From Rhodococcus spelaei (lineage in GTDB: Bacteria > Actinomycetota > Actinomycetes > Mycobacteriales > Mycobacteriaceae), in the NCBI RefSeq assembly GCF_006704125.1, contig NZ_VIGH01000004.1, forward strand, positions 445,529 to 509,528: a stretch of DNA of 64,000 nucleotides. Direction: 5' to 3'. The notes below the pieces were generated by a model, which ran no database searches, was not told the origin of the DNA, and saw only the letters and a program-made list of their open reading frames with translations. The first letter of the stretch is position 1. Every line of letters begins with the position of its first letter. Positions 27,946 through 36,938 of this stretch are shown in pieces. The translations under genes and the position numbers were made by a program.

Positions 27946-30803
27946 CGTGTCGTCACCTCCGGTCCGCCGGCGCTCCGGGCGGGTGCGGTCTCGACCTCCG
28001 CGTCGAGTCGCGCGCCGAGGCTGCGCAACACGTCGAGGACGAGGCCGACGACGATCAGGTAGACGCCGAGGTCGAAGAAGATCGCGGTCACCATCTTGAT
28101 GTGCCCGAGCAGCGGGAGGGTGACCTCGAGGGTGGCCGAGGACAGCGCGGGTGCGCCGAGGAACAGCGATGCCAGCGCGGTGCCCGCCGAGAAGATCAGA
28201 CCGAGGCCCAGGATCTTGCCGGCGTCGATCGGGACCGTCTCGCCGAGTTCGTACCGTCCGCCTGCCAGGTACCGGAGCACCAGCGCCAGGCCCGCGGTCA
28301 GGCCGCCGGCGAACCCGCCGCCGGGCGCGTTGTGGCCGGAGAAGAAGAAGTACACCGACAGCACCATCATCGTCGGGAAGATCATCCGGGTGGTGACCTC
28401 GAGGACCAACGACCGGTGCCGGGGGTCGATCAGATCGCCCCCGCGCAGCCAGGTGGTCTCCGAGCTCGACGCGGCGTCCTCGGCCCCCGGTGCGTCGGAC
28501 ACGCGCGGTGCGCTGCCGAACCGGCGGTTCCGGAACACCAGCGACGCGACGCCGGTCGCGGCGACCAGCAGCACCGAGATCTCGCCGAGGGTGTCCCAGG
28601 CGCGGATGTCGACCAGCAGGACGTTGACCACGTTCTTGCCGTTGCCCAGGTGGTACGCGAGGTCGGGCAGCTGCAGAGCGATCGGGTCGGTGCTGCGGGC
28701 GTTCATCGCGTAGGCGCCGATGACGGTGACGGTCAGGCCGACCGCGATGCCGAGCAGTGCGCGGGGCAGCTTGAACCCGACCGACTGCCGTTCGTCGATC
28801 TCGGCGGGCAGCTTGCGCAGCACCAGCACGAAGATCACCAGCGTCAGGGTCTCCACCAGGAACTGGGTCAGTGCCAGGTCCGGGGCGCCGTCGAGGGCGA
28901 AGATGACGCCGCAGCCGTAGCCGGTGACGCCCACCAGGATGACGGCTGCCAGGCGGTTGCGCATCACGGTCGCGGCCAGCGCGCCCGCGATCATGATCAG
29001 CCCGACCGCGAACTGGATCGGCGACTCCCACAGGCGCAGGGAGATTCCGGTGTCGGTGCCGAGGATCAGCAGGATCGTCGGCAGCAGCACGAGGGTGACG
29101 AGGATCGATGCCTGGGTCAGCGGCAGCGAACCGCGCTGGGTGGTGCCGGTCAGGCGCATCGACAGGGTGTCCATCGCCCGCAGCGTCGCGTCGTACATCC
29201 GGTCCGCGTTGCCCAGTGGCGAGTGCTCGAAGCGCAGCCTGCTGATCCGGCGGTGGGCGAAGTACAGCGCGACACCGCCGGCGATCACGAGGACCGTCAG
29301 CCAGAGCGCGAGGCCGAAGCCGTGCCAGAGCGCGAGGTGATAGTCGGCGTGCTCGCCCGCCGGCAGGGTCCGCGAGTACGGGGTGAGCAGTCGGTCCATG
29401 ACCGGGGCGGCGAGGCCGGCCGCGAGTCCGCCGGCGGCGAGGAGGGTCGGCACGAACATGAACAGCGGCCCGGCCGGGTGCATGCCGGCCACCGCAGGGC
29501 TCGGGCTGCTGAGCTGCTTGCGGCCGAACGCGCCCCAGATCAGGCGGACGCTGTAGGCGACGGTGAGGATCGAGCCGGCCACGATCGCGGCGAGAACCAG
29601 CACGCGGACCGGTGGTGCGAGCACGTCGGTGGTCGCGATCGCCTCCAGTGCGCCCTCCTTGCCGACGAACCCGAGGAACGGCGGCAGCCCGGCCATGCTC
29701 GCCGCCGCGGCGATCGCGACCGCACACAGCACCGGGGCACGCTTCCCGAGGTGCGCGAGTTTGCGGAGGTCGCGGGTGCCGGTGGTGTGGTCGATGATGC
29801 CGACCACCATGAACAGCGCGGCCTTGAACATCGCGTGCGCGACGACCAGCGTCATGCCGGCCAGGGCGGCGTCGCGACTGCCGGTCCCGACCAGGGTGAC
29901 CAGGAAGCCGAGTTGGCTGACGGTGCCGAACGCCAGGATCAGTTTCAGGTCGAACGCGCGCATGGCCCGCCACCCGCCGAGCAGCATGGTGGCGAGGCCG
30001 AGGGTCATGACGGTGATCCGCCACGGGCCGGAGTCTGCGAAGCCGGGCGCGAGCCGCGCGACCAGGTAGACGCCGGCCTTGACCATCGCGGCGGCGTGCA
30101 GGTACGCGCTGACCGGGGTCGGGGCGGCCATCGCGCCGGGCAGCCAGAAGTGCATCGGGACGATCGCGGACTTGGACAGCGCACCGATCAGCACCAGCAC
30201 CACGGCGATGCCGGCGAGCCAGCCGCCGGGCGGGTCCGCGAGCAGTTCGGAGATCCGGTAGCTGCCGCCGACCTGGCCGAGGATGATGAACCCGACGAGC
30301 ATCGCCAGGCCGCCCGCGGTGGTCACGAGTAGGGCCTGGGTGGCGGCGCGCCTGCTCGTCGCGCGTTCGGCGTAGTGACCGACCAGCAGGAACGACAGGA
30401 TCGTGGTCAGTTCCCAGAAGGTGTAGAGGATCAGCATGTTGTCACTGGTCACCAGGCCGAACATGGCGCCCGCGAACGCGACCATCTCGGCGGCGAAGAT
30501 GCCGAGGCGCGGTTCGTCGTCGGTGAAGTAGCGCGAGCAGTAGACCAGGACCAGGCTGCCGATGCCGAGGACCAGCGCCGACATGATCGCGGCCAGGGCG
30601 TCGAAGCGCATGTCGATGTCCATCGACAGGGCGGGCGCCCACTGGATGTGCAGGGACTGCTCGGTGCCCCAGTTCCGGATCACCCAGACCAGGGAGGCCA
30701 GCGGCACCAGCGACAGTGGGAGGAATGCGTTGCGCCCCATTGCTCGCACGACAAGCGGCGCCAGGACGGCGGCGATCGCGTGGGCGAACAAAATGGTGAG
30801 CAA
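27942..30803 (-). CDS. mrpA: Mrp antiporter subunit A, fused with MrpB-type domain
   Basis: Membrane protein of 953 residues and first gene of the operon. The N-terminal two thirds are NuoL-like (GVYLVARLAPGF, SKSAIVPMHFWLPGAMAAPTP). The C-terminal third contains a DUF4040-like region (GVTGYGCGVIFALDGAPDLALTQFL) and an MnhB-type region (FFFSGHNAPGGGFAGGL), which explains the lack of a separate mrpB. A TTG start at 30803 with GGAG six bases upstream is preferred; no ATG or GTG fits the first helix LLTILFAHAIAAVLAPL. Confidence 0.9.
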   Translation of the reverse strand: MLTILFAHAIAAVLAPLVVRAMGRNAFLPLSLVPLASLVWVIRNWGTEQSLHIQWAPALSMDIDMRFDALAAIMSALVLGIGSLVLVYCSRYFTDDEPRLGIFAAEMVAFAGAMFGLVTSDNMLILYTFWELTTILSFLLVGHYAERATSRRAATQALLVTTAGGLAMLVGFIILGQVGGSYRISELLADPPGGWLAGIAVVLVLIGALSKSAIVPMHFWLPGAMAAPTPVSAYLHAAAMVKAGVYLVARLAPGFADSGPWRITVMTLGLATMLLGGWRAMRAFDLKLILAFGTVSQLGFLVTLVGTGSRDAALAGMTLVVAHAMFKAALFMVVGIIDHTTGTRDLRKLAHLGKRAPVLCAVAIAAAASMAGLPPFLGFVGKEGALEAIATTDVLAPPVRVLVLAAIVAGSILTVAYSVRLIWGAFGRKQLSSPSPAVAGMHPAGPLFMFVPTLLAAGGLAAGLAAPVMDRLLTPYSRTLPAGEHADYHLALWHGFGLALWLTVLVIAGGVALYFAHRRISRLRFEHSPLGNADRMYDATLRAMDTLSMRLTGTTQRGSLPLTQASILVTLVLLPTILLILGTDTGISLRLWESPIQFAVGLIMIAGALAATVMRNRLAAVILVGVTGYGCGVIFALDGAPDLALTQFLVETLTLVIFVLVLRKLPAEIDERQSVGFKLPRALLGIAVGLTVTVIGAYAMNARSTDPIALQLPDLAYHLGNGKNVVNVLLVDIRAWDTLGEISVLLVAATGVASLVFRNRRFGSAPRVSDAPGAEDAASSSETTWLRGGDLIDPRHRSLVLEVTTRMIFPTMMVLSVYFFFSGHNAPGGGFAGGLTAGLALVLRYLAGGRYELGETVPIDAGKILGLGLIFSAGTALASLFLGAPALSSATLEVTLPLLGHIKMVTAIFFDLGVYLIVVGLVLDVLRSLGARLDAEVETAPARSAGGPEVTTR

Positions 30804-30948
30804 AGGGCACTCCGTCGTGTCGTGTTTCGGGTGGCGGCGGGGTGTCGATACGCCCGGGAGTACCCGGGCGACCGGAGTCCAGTTTAGGGGATGCGAACTC
30901 GCCGGTCGGAGGCGGCTTCGGCCGTGTCGGCGCCTGTAGCCTGTGGGG

Positions 30949-31356
30949 ATGGCCGAGATCAGGACCGTCGCCCTCGCCCACATTCGCGGCCGCCGGATGC
31001 TGCAGGCGCGGTCCGCGGGCAAGTCCGCCTTCTACATGGCGGGCGGGAAGATCGACCCCGGGGAGAGCCCGGAAGAGGCCCTGCACAGGGAGATTCGCGA
31101 GGAACTCGACGCCGGGATCGTGGCCGGGACGCTCGAGACGTTGGGGGTGTTCGAGGCCGAGGCGTTCGGGCATCCGCCGGGCACCCGGTTGCACATGACC
31201 TGCTACCTCGCGGACCTGACCACCGAGCCGACCGCAACCAGTGAGATCGCGGAGCTCCGCTACTTCACCACCGACGAGTACGCGGCGATGCCGGAGTCGG
31301 CCCCCGGTTCGCGGCTGGTGTTCGAGCGGCTGCGGGCCCTCGGCCTGGTGGACTGA
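30949..31356 (+). CDS. Nudix hydrolase
   Basis: Protein of 135 residues with a near-complete Nudix box, GGKIDPGESPEEALHREIREELD (residues about 29-51); the last glycine of the motif is replaced by aspartate. It should hydrolyse a nucleoside diphosphate linked to another moiety. ATG at 30949 follows GTGGGG; a GTG six bases earlier is possible. Divergent from mrpA with a 145-base gap. Confidence 0.83.
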   Translation: MAEIRTVALAHIRGRRMLQARSAGKSAFYMAGGKIDPGESPEEALHREIREELDAGIVAGTLETLGVFEAEAFGHPPGTRLHMTCYLADLTTEPTATSEIAELRYFTTDEYAAMPESAPGSRLVFERLRALGLVD

Positions 31357-31806
31357 CAATCGAGGTCGCCGCGGCAAGGGTCACCGACGCGGATGGACGC
31401 CAACGGCACTGGACCGAGGCCGCCCTGCGCCTGATGGGTGACCGGCCCGGCCTGTGGCATGGCGGCTGTCGAGACATGCTGGAGGGGTGCAACATTCGCG
31501 GAAGCATCCGGTCACCTCCTTCGAGACGGCCGAATGTCACATCCGCTCAGTCAGCCCAGTGAATGAAGGTGACATTCGGTCGAACGATGTGGTGAGTCAG
31601 GCGGGTTTGGCGATTCGGGTCCACGCGGTGCCGGGCACCGAGCTGTTCATTGTGTTTAGCGAATTGATTAGTGCCGCAGCATATATGGATTCGTGTATCG
31701 GACCGGCTTGTGGGCAGTAGGGTGACGCGACAGCGTATTCAGGATCGGCGAAAGCCTCGCTTGCGACGCGTCCCCATCTGATCACCTGCTGAACGGAGCT
31801 TGATAC
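31357..31806. other. 450-base intergenic region with hairpin and AT-rich tract
   Basis: No convincing gene: a plus-strand 88-codon frame (31454-31720) has no family features. The stretch holds an 11-bp inverted repeat (CCGAATGTCAC 31530-31540, GTGACATTCGG 31569-31579) and an unusually AT-rich segment (about 31645-31700, ATTGTGTTTAGCGAATTGAT). The latter is probably the promoter region of the downstream secreted-protein gene. Confidence 0.55.
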
Positions 31807-32076
31807 ATGCGCGGTCCAACGATCGGTCGTATCGCATCCATGGTCGTCGCGTCGGCCGTGCTCGCCGGTGGCCTCGCCGCTGGATCTGGCGTTGCGGGCG
31901 CCACCCCCTCCGAATCCACCGTGACCGCCGGTTCCCTCGGCGTCACTTCCGTGGCCGGATCCACCGAGGCGGCCGGATCCAGTGACGTCGCCAACGATCT
32001 CCTCTTGGCTGTCTACCTCAAGCTCAATCCGGGCAGCTGCCTCAACCATCCCGGCGGCCTCTGCTGGGGAATGTGA
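31807..32076 (+). CDS. Small secreted protein of unknown function
   Basis: Precursor of 89 residues. Residues 1-33 form a classical Sec signal (GRIASMVVASAVLAGGLAAG, cleavage expected after AGA near 32). The mature part is about 57 residues, rich in Ser/Ala/Gly/Thr, ending with a short motif containing two cysteines (SCLNHPGGLCWGM), which could form a disulphide. ATG at 31807; GGAG lies about 11 bases upstream. Not recognised; it precedes the cholesterol oxidase gene on the same strand. Confidence 0.65.
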   Translation: MRGPTIGRIASMVVASAVLAGGLAAGSGVAGATPSESTVTAGSLGVTSVAGSTEAAGSSDVANDLLLAVYLKLNPGSCLNHPGGLCWGM

Positions 32077-32193
32077 TCCGTCCCGAGAAGTGAGCCCGCG
32101 GGGCAGGCGGGTGCTCGACACTGCGTTCGTGGACGGCGCGGGCGCCTGACGATTCCCCCTCCCGCCCGCGGCGGTGAGGGCTAGATTCCGGAG

Positions 32194-33816
32194 ATGGACT
32201 CGCCTCGCTTGTCCCGTCGTACCGTTCTGCGCGGTGCCGCGCTCGGCCTTGGCGCCGCGGCGCTCGGCCCGCTCGCCACCCACACCGCTGCGGCACAGGC
32301 CGCGCCGCCCGGCGGCAGGACCGCGATCGTGATCGGCAGCGGGTTCGCGGGTGCGGTCTCGGCGCTGCGGCTCGGACTCGCGGGCATCGAGACCACCGTC
32401 GTCGAGCGTGGTCGTCGATGGCCGATCGACCCGGCGGGCAACACCTTCGCCACGCTCGACGCGCCGGACGGGCGGTCGGCGTGGTTCAGCGACCGGCCGT
32501 ACATCAACCCGCTCACCCAGTTCCAGCCGATTCAGCGCTACGCCGGGGTGGTCGACCAGGTGAACGGCAACGGCATCAACGCGGTCTACGGGGCGGGCGT
32601 CGGCGGCGGGTCGCTGGTGTTCGGGGCCTACACCCCGCAGCCGCGCAGGCAGGATTTCGAACAGATCTTCCCCCGGCAGATCGACTACGGCGAACTGGAC
32701 CGGGTGTACTACCCGCGGGCTCGGGCGATGCTGGGCACCTCGCCGCTGCCCGCCGACCTGCTGGCGAACCCGAAGTACGTGGGTGCGCGGTCCTGGCTGG
32801 CCGACGTCGCGGACTTCGGCGGCACGCCCACTTTTCACGACTTCTGCGTCGACTGGGACCTGGTGCGGGCCGAGCTCGCGGGCACCCGGCGACCGTCGGT
32901 GACGGTCGGCGAGGGCCCGTACGGCATCAACTCCGGTGCGAAGAACAGCGTCGACCACAACTACCTGCCGCGCGCCGAGGCCACCGGGAACGTCACCGTG
33001 CTGCCCCTGCACGAGGTGATCGAGATGCGGGAAGTGGAGGGCGGCACCAAGTTCGAGGTCACCGCCCGGCACATCGACGAGTACGGGACGGTGCTCGAGA
33101 CCAAGCGCCTGGTCGCGGACTACCTGTTCGTGGCGGCCGGGTCGTTCCACACCAGCGCGCTGATGGTCACCGCGAAGGCGAAGGGCTGGCTGCCGCGGCT
33201 GAACGAGCACGCTGGCAAGGGATTCGGCAACAACGGCGACTTCCTCATCTCGCGGACTCTCACTCACCGCGAGTACGGCAGCAAGCAGGCCGGGCCGGGT
33301 GTGGCGCTGCTCTACGACGACGAGTTCCCTGACGGGCCGATCTCGATGTCCTGGCAGGCTGCGCCGTTCCCGGACATCGCGGGCGGAAACACCAGCACCA
33401 ACCTGATCCAGGCCATCACGCGGGATCGCGGCTCGATCGACTACAACGTCGCGACCGGGCAGGCGGAGCTGAACTATCCCTTCGGTGAGGGCAGCGACCT
33501 GGACACCCGGGCGCGACGGTTCGCGGGCACGTTTCACGACCGGGCCGACGTCGCACACGGCTTCCCCGCCAACGGGATTCCGGTGTACACCCGGCTGGCC
33601 GGGTTCGGCAGTGCGTCGACCTATCACGGCCTCGGCGGGATGGTGATGGGTAAGGCCTGCGACTACGAGGGCCGGGTCGAGGGGTACGAGAACCTTTACG
33701 TCGTCGACGGTGCGTTGATCCCGGGGTCGGTGGGGCTGGTGAACCCGTCGCTGACGATCACCGCGATCGCCGAGCGGTGCCTGGATCACTTCCTCGCCGG
33801 CGTCGGCGGCGGGTGA
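32194..33816 (+). CDS. choE: Secreted cholesterol oxidase (GMC family, class I)
   Basis: Flavoenzyme of 540 residues oxidising and isomerising cholesterol to cholest-4-en-3-one. The N-terminal Tat signal SRRTVLRG (7-14) precedes the FAD motif GSGFAG (48-53). Catalytic-region matches to class I oxidases are TYHGLGG (His478) and VNPSLTITA (Asn517); LYVVDGALIPGSVG is the family C-terminal flavin segment. ATG at 32194 follows GGAG closely. Rhodococcus equi makes the exported oxidase ChoE, which this closely resembles in type; the symbol is assigned by recognition of family and host group. Confidence 0.86.
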   Translation: MDSPRLSRRTVLRGAALGLGAAALGPLATHTAAAQAAPPGGRTAIVIGSGFAGAVSALRLGLAGIETTVVERGRRWPIDPAGNTFATLDAPDGRSAWFSDRPYINPLTQFQPIQRYAGVVDQVNGNGINAVYGAGVGGGSLVFGAYTPQPRRQDFEQIFPRQIDYGELDRVYYPRARAMLGTSPLPADLLANPKYVGARSWLADVADFGGTPTFHDFCVDWDLVRAELAGTRRPSVTVGEGPYGINSGAKNSVDHNYLPRAEATGNVTVLPLHEVIEMREVEGGTKFEVTARHIDEYGTVLETKRLVADYLFVAAGSFHTSALMVTAKAKGWLPRLNEHAGKGFGNNGDFLISRTLTHREYGSKQAGPGVALLYDDEFPDGPISMSWQAAPFPDIAGGNTSTNLIQAITRDRGSIDYNVATGQAELNYPFGEGSDLDTRARRFAGTFHDRADVAHGFPANGIPVYTRLAGFGSASTYHGLGGMVMGKACDYEGRVEGYENLYVVDGALIPGSVGLVNPSLTITAIAERCLDHFLAGVGGG

Positions 33817-33873
33817 GCAACGGACGACTGACGAGGTCTGCTCCTCGCGACCAGGGACTGTCCGGCCGGGTCC

Positions 33874-34074
33874 CTACGAGAACACCCAGCCACGCAGTGC
33901 GAGAAACCGGAACACACCGACACCGGCGCTCACCGCGACGACCAGGATCGCTCGCGTGATGTTGCTCGACCCGCCGACGAGAACGAACCGGACGAACTGT
34001 GCGAGTGCCCCGTCGCCCCGCAGGCGACCACTCCCGGTCCGGCTCCTGATCCGAATGACGACCACGTCCGCCAC
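33874..34074 (-). pseudogene. GtrA-like membrane protein remnant with internal deletion
   Basis: Open frame of 66 codons. It contains AQFVRFVLVGGSSNITRAIL, the first helix of GtrA-family flippase-like proteins, and directly afterwards GVGVFRFLALRGWVFS, their last helix. Normal GtrA proteins are about 120-150 residues with four helices, so the two middle helices seem deleted. The deletion joins in frame. No sugar transferase gene is nearby. Confidence 0.5.
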
Positions 34075-34114
34075 GGGTGTGGGGACGTGGTCGCCGTCGT
34101 CGGACCGGGCGGGC

Positions 34115-35617
34115 TCAGTGGGCCATCGCGAGCTGACCCTCCTGGCCCTCGGCGGGTGCGGGCAGCTTGCCGCCGGGCAGCAGGAACACCGAGATCACTG
34201 CCCCCGCGGCGAAGATCGCGGCCGCCCACCAGAAGGTGGTGGTGTAGCTGTGTACCGCGGCGAGTGCCTGCAGCTGCGGGGTCGGCACCGTGCCGGACAG
34301 GTAGTTCGACGCGGCGGTCGCGGCGATGGTGCTCAGCAGTGCGGTACCGATCGAGCCGCCGACCTGCTGCATGGTGTTGACAGTCGCCGAGGCCACTCCT
34401 GCGTCCTCGGGGTCAACGCCGGTGATCGCGCCCTGCATGCCGGGAGCGAAGACCATGCCCATGCCGAAACCGACCAGGACCAGGCCGGGCAGGATGTGCA
34501 GGGCGTAGGTGCTGTCGACCGTCAATTGCGTGAGCACGACCATGCCGATCGCGACAATGGCCAGGCCGGTGCTCATCAGCGGCCGCGGCCCGATCCGCGG
34601 CAGCAGCACCGCTGTCGAGGTTGTTGCCGCGGTGACCATGCCCACCACCATCGGAAGGTAGGCCACTCCGGTGACGATCGGGCTGTACTGCAGCACGGTC
34701 TGCATGTAGAAGGTCAGGAACAGGAACACCGCGAACATGCCGGTTCCGGCGATGAACATCGCCAGGTAGGCCCCGCCGCGGGTGCGGTCGAGGACGATGC
34801 GCAGCGGCAGCAACGGGTGCGCGACGCGGGTCTCGATGACGACGAACACCGCCAGCAGGACCGCGCCCGCGACCAGCCAGGCGAGGGTGGCCGGGTTGGA
34901 CCAGCCGTGCGACTCGGCGTGCGAGAAGCCGTAGACGATGCTGAACAGCGCCGCCGAGACCGAGATGGTGCCGGGGAGGTCGAGCTTGGGTCGGTGCTCG
35001 GCCTTGTGCGGTGCCATCATCGTCAACGCCCCGACCAACGCGACGGCCGCGAAGATCAGGTTGACGTACATGCTCCAGCGCCACGAGGTCCACTCGGTGA
35101 GCATGCCGCCGAGCAGCAGTCCCACCGCGCCGCCGGCGCCGGCGACCGCGCCGAAGATGCCGAACGCCTTGGCTCGCTCGTCGGGCTTGGTGAAGGTGGT
35201 CGCCAGCAGGGACAGTGCGGCTGGGGCGAGCAGGGCCGCGAAGACGCCCTGGCCGGCGCGCGCGGCGACGAGCATCGGGAAGTTCACCGCGGCACCGCCG
35301 ACCGCGGACATCGTAGCGAAGCCGACGAGGCCGATGACGAAGGTGTTGCGACGGCCGAACAGGTCCGAGAGTCGGCCGCCGAGCAGCAGGAGGCTGCCGA
35401 ACGCGAGCGCGTAGGCGGTGACCACCCATTGCCGGTCGCCGTCGGAGAACTCGAGCGACTTCTGCGCGGCGGGCAGTGCGATGTTCACGATGGTCGCGTC
35501 GAGCACGACCATCAGCTGGGCCAAGGCGATGACCGCCATGACGAACCAGCGCAGGCGGTGTTCCCTTTCGGTCGAACCCGGGGCCGCCTCCGGGCGGTCG
35601 AGTGTGGTGGTGGTCAT
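34115..35617 (-). CDS. MFS drug efflux transporter (DHA2/EmrB-QacA type)
   Basis: Protein of 500 residues with 14 predicted helices. LDATIVNIALPA is DHA2 motif D1, GGRLSDLFGRRNTFVIG is motif A, and GAVAGAGGAVGLLLGG is motif C of proton-coupled drug exporters. ATG at 35617 is preceded by AAGGGG. It is divergent from a TetR gene, with a palindromic operator between them, so it is a repressor-controlled multidrug or toxin efflux pump. Confidence 0.88.
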   Translation of the reverse strand: MTTTTLDRPEAAPGSTEREHRLRWFVMAVIALAQLMVVLDATIVNIALPAAQKSLEFSDGDRQWVVTAYALAFGSLLLLGGRLSDLFGRRNTFVIGLVGFATMSAVGGAAVNFPMLVAARAGQGVFAALLAPAALSLLATTFTKPDERAKAFGIFGAVAGAGGAVGLLLGGMLTEWTSWRWSMYVNLIFAAVALVGALTMMAPHKAEHRPKLDLPGTISVSAALFSIVYGFSHAESHGWSNPATLAWLVAGAVLLAVFVVIETRVAHPLLPLRIVLDRTRGGAYLAMFIAGTGMFAVFLFLTFYMQTVLQYSPIVTGVAYLPMVVGMVTAATTSTAVLLPRIGPRPLMSTGLAIVAIGMVVLTQLTVDSTYALHILPGLVLVGFGMGMVFAPGMQGAITGVDPEDAGVASATVNTMQQVGGSIGTALLSTIAATAASNYLSGTVPTPQLQALAAVHSYTTTFWWAAAIFAAGAVISVFLLPGGKLPAPAEGQEGQLAMAH

Positions 35618-35683
35618 GAGTGGAACCCCTTCGACGTGGGTCGGGTTTCGGTGCACGAGATCGATTGGAAGCGGAGGAGTAAG

Positions 35684-35732
35684 CTCCACTTAGGTCACCG
35701 TACGCCTAAGTGGAGGGCATGTCTCCACTTAA
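35684..35732. promoter_or_regulatory. TetR-type operator between efflux gene and regulator
   Basis: The perfect arms CTCCACTTAGG (35684-35694) and CCTAAGTGGAG (35705-35715) are separated by 10 bases. A third half-site, CTCCACTTAA, follows at 35723-35732. The position in the divergent promoter region fits repression of both genes by the adjacent TetR protein. Confidence 0.78.
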
Positions 35733-35786
35733 TTTTCAGGAGCGGTGCGGTTTGTCCGGGTATGTCGCAATTTCTGGGATGGCAGA

Positions 35787-36452
35787 ATGAATATCGTGAG
35801 CACCGTCACAGGAGGGCGCCGGCTGCGGGCCGACGCCGAGCGCAATCGCCGCAAGATTCTCGACGCCGCGGCGGACCTGTTCGCCACCCGCGGCATCGAC
35901 ATCACCCTCGACGACGTCGCGCGGCACGCCAAGGTCGGAGTCGGCACCGTCTATCGCCGCTTCACCTGCAAGCAGGAACTGGTCGACGGGGTGTTCCAGC
36001 AGCACATGGACGACATGGTCGATGCCGCGACCGGGGCGATGCAGTGCGCGGATCCGTGGGACGGTCTGGTCGAATTCGTCGCCCTCACCTGCGAGCGGAT
36101 GGCGCTCAACCGCGGCATGGGTGACGTCTTCTTCACCTCCGACGACGGTCGCGAACAGATCGCGTGCGCGCGCGAGCGGGTGACGCCCATCGTCGACGCC
36201 CTCATCGTGAGGGCCCAGGACGCCGGCGAACTTCGCCCGGACGTCACGGTCAACGACCTGTTCACCGTCAGTCGGATGATCGAGTCCGTCATCGACTTCA
36301 CGCGGCCGGTCGCGCCCGAGGCATGGCGCCGCTACCTCGGGCTGGTGCTCGACGGGATGCGGGCCGAGGGCGCGGCGCGCACACCGCTGTCCGCGCCGTC
36401 GTTGACCGACGAGCAGGTCGAGGAGGCCAAGGCCGCCTGCGTGCGGCGGTAG
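35787..36452 (+). CDS. TetR-family transcriptional repressor
   Basis: Protein of 221 residues. The N-terminal HTH reads ILDAAADLFATRGIDITLDDVARHAKVGVGTVYRRF (about residues 22-57), followed by the ligand-binding helical domain. ATG at 35787 is chosen; a GTG at 35796 is possible. It lies next to the MFS pump and its operator, so induction by a pump substrate is expected. Confidence 0.88.
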   Translation: MNIVSTVTGGRRLRADAERNRRKILDAAADLFATRGIDITLDDVARHAKVGVGTVYRRFTCKQELVDGVFQQHMDDMVDAATGAMQCADPWDGLVEFVALTCERMALNRGMGDVFFTSDDGREQIACARERVTPIVDALIVRAQDAGELRPDVTVNDLFTVSRMIESVIDFTRPVAPEAWRRYLGLVLDGMRAEGAARTPLSAPSLTDEQVEEAKAACVRR

Positions 36453-36504
36453 TCCCCGTCGGTTTACCGACCCTTGACTTTCGTTCGGCGACCGTGTGAC
36501 CCTG

Positions 36505-36532
36505 ACCTTTCACTACTTCACTAGTGAAAGGT
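36505..36532. promoter_or_regulatory. Operator palindrome overlapping the leader of the GntR/ABC operon
   Basis: ACCTTTCACTA (36505-36515) and TAGTGAAAGGT (36522-36532) form 11-bp perfect arms. The centre also contains TTCACTAGTGAA (36517-36528). The right arm covers the ribosome-binding region of the regulator gene, and TTGACT at 36474-36479 may be its -35. This fits autoregulation by the YtrA-type repressor. Confidence 0.7.
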
Positions 36533-36539
36533 GGGTGAG

Positions 36540-36938
36540 ATGGACTTCCGGATCAACCGCGGTTCGGGTATCCCCACCTACGTTCAGCTCGTCCTGCAGG
36601 TCAAGCAGGCCCTGCGCCGGGGAGATCTCGCGCCGGGGGACCGGTTGCCCACCGCGAAGGACGTCGTCGGCGCGCTCGCCATCAACCCCAACACCGTGCA
36701 CAAGGCCTACCGGGAGCTCGAACACGACAGCCTGGTCGAGGCGCGACCGGGACTGGGCACCTTCGTGATTCGCTCCCTCGCCAAGGCCGGCATGGCCGAG
36801 CGGGTGGCGCTCGAGTCCGAACTGGCGCGGTGGGTGGGGCACGCCGTCGCGACCGGGTTGGACCGCGGCGACCTCGAGGCGTTGACGGCCGCCGCGCTGG
36901 ATGCGGAGTTCGGCTACGAAACTGGGGAGGGTCGATGA
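36540..36938 (+). CDS. GntR-family regulator, YtrA/YhcF subfamily
   Basis: Short GntR protein of 132 residues. The winged helix (YVQLVLQVKQALRRGDLAPGDRLPTAKDVVGALAINPNTVHKAYRELEHDSLV, about residues 14-66) is followed by a short helical tail rather than a full effector domain. It overlaps the ABC ATPase gene (ATGA). YtrA-type regulators usually control adjacent ABC transporters responding to cell-wall-active compounds. ATG 36540 is preferred to GTG 36531. Confidence 0.87.
   Translation: MDFRINRGSGIPTYVQLVLQVKQALRRGDLAPGDRLPTAKDVVGALAINPNTVHKAYRELEHDSLVEARPGLGTFVIRSLAKAGMAERVALESELARWVGHAVATGLDRGDLEALTAAALDAEFGYETGEGR

Noticed and set aside
24578-30803. Formate hydrogenlyase or complex I-like cluster instead of Mrp
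   Set aside because: MrpE, MrpF and MrpG signatures are present and no hydrogenase or redox subunits occur.
31454-31720. Plus-strand 88-codon frame before the small secreted protein
   Set aside because: No family features and odd composition, and it spans a hairpin and the AT-rich promoter-like tract; it reads as chance.
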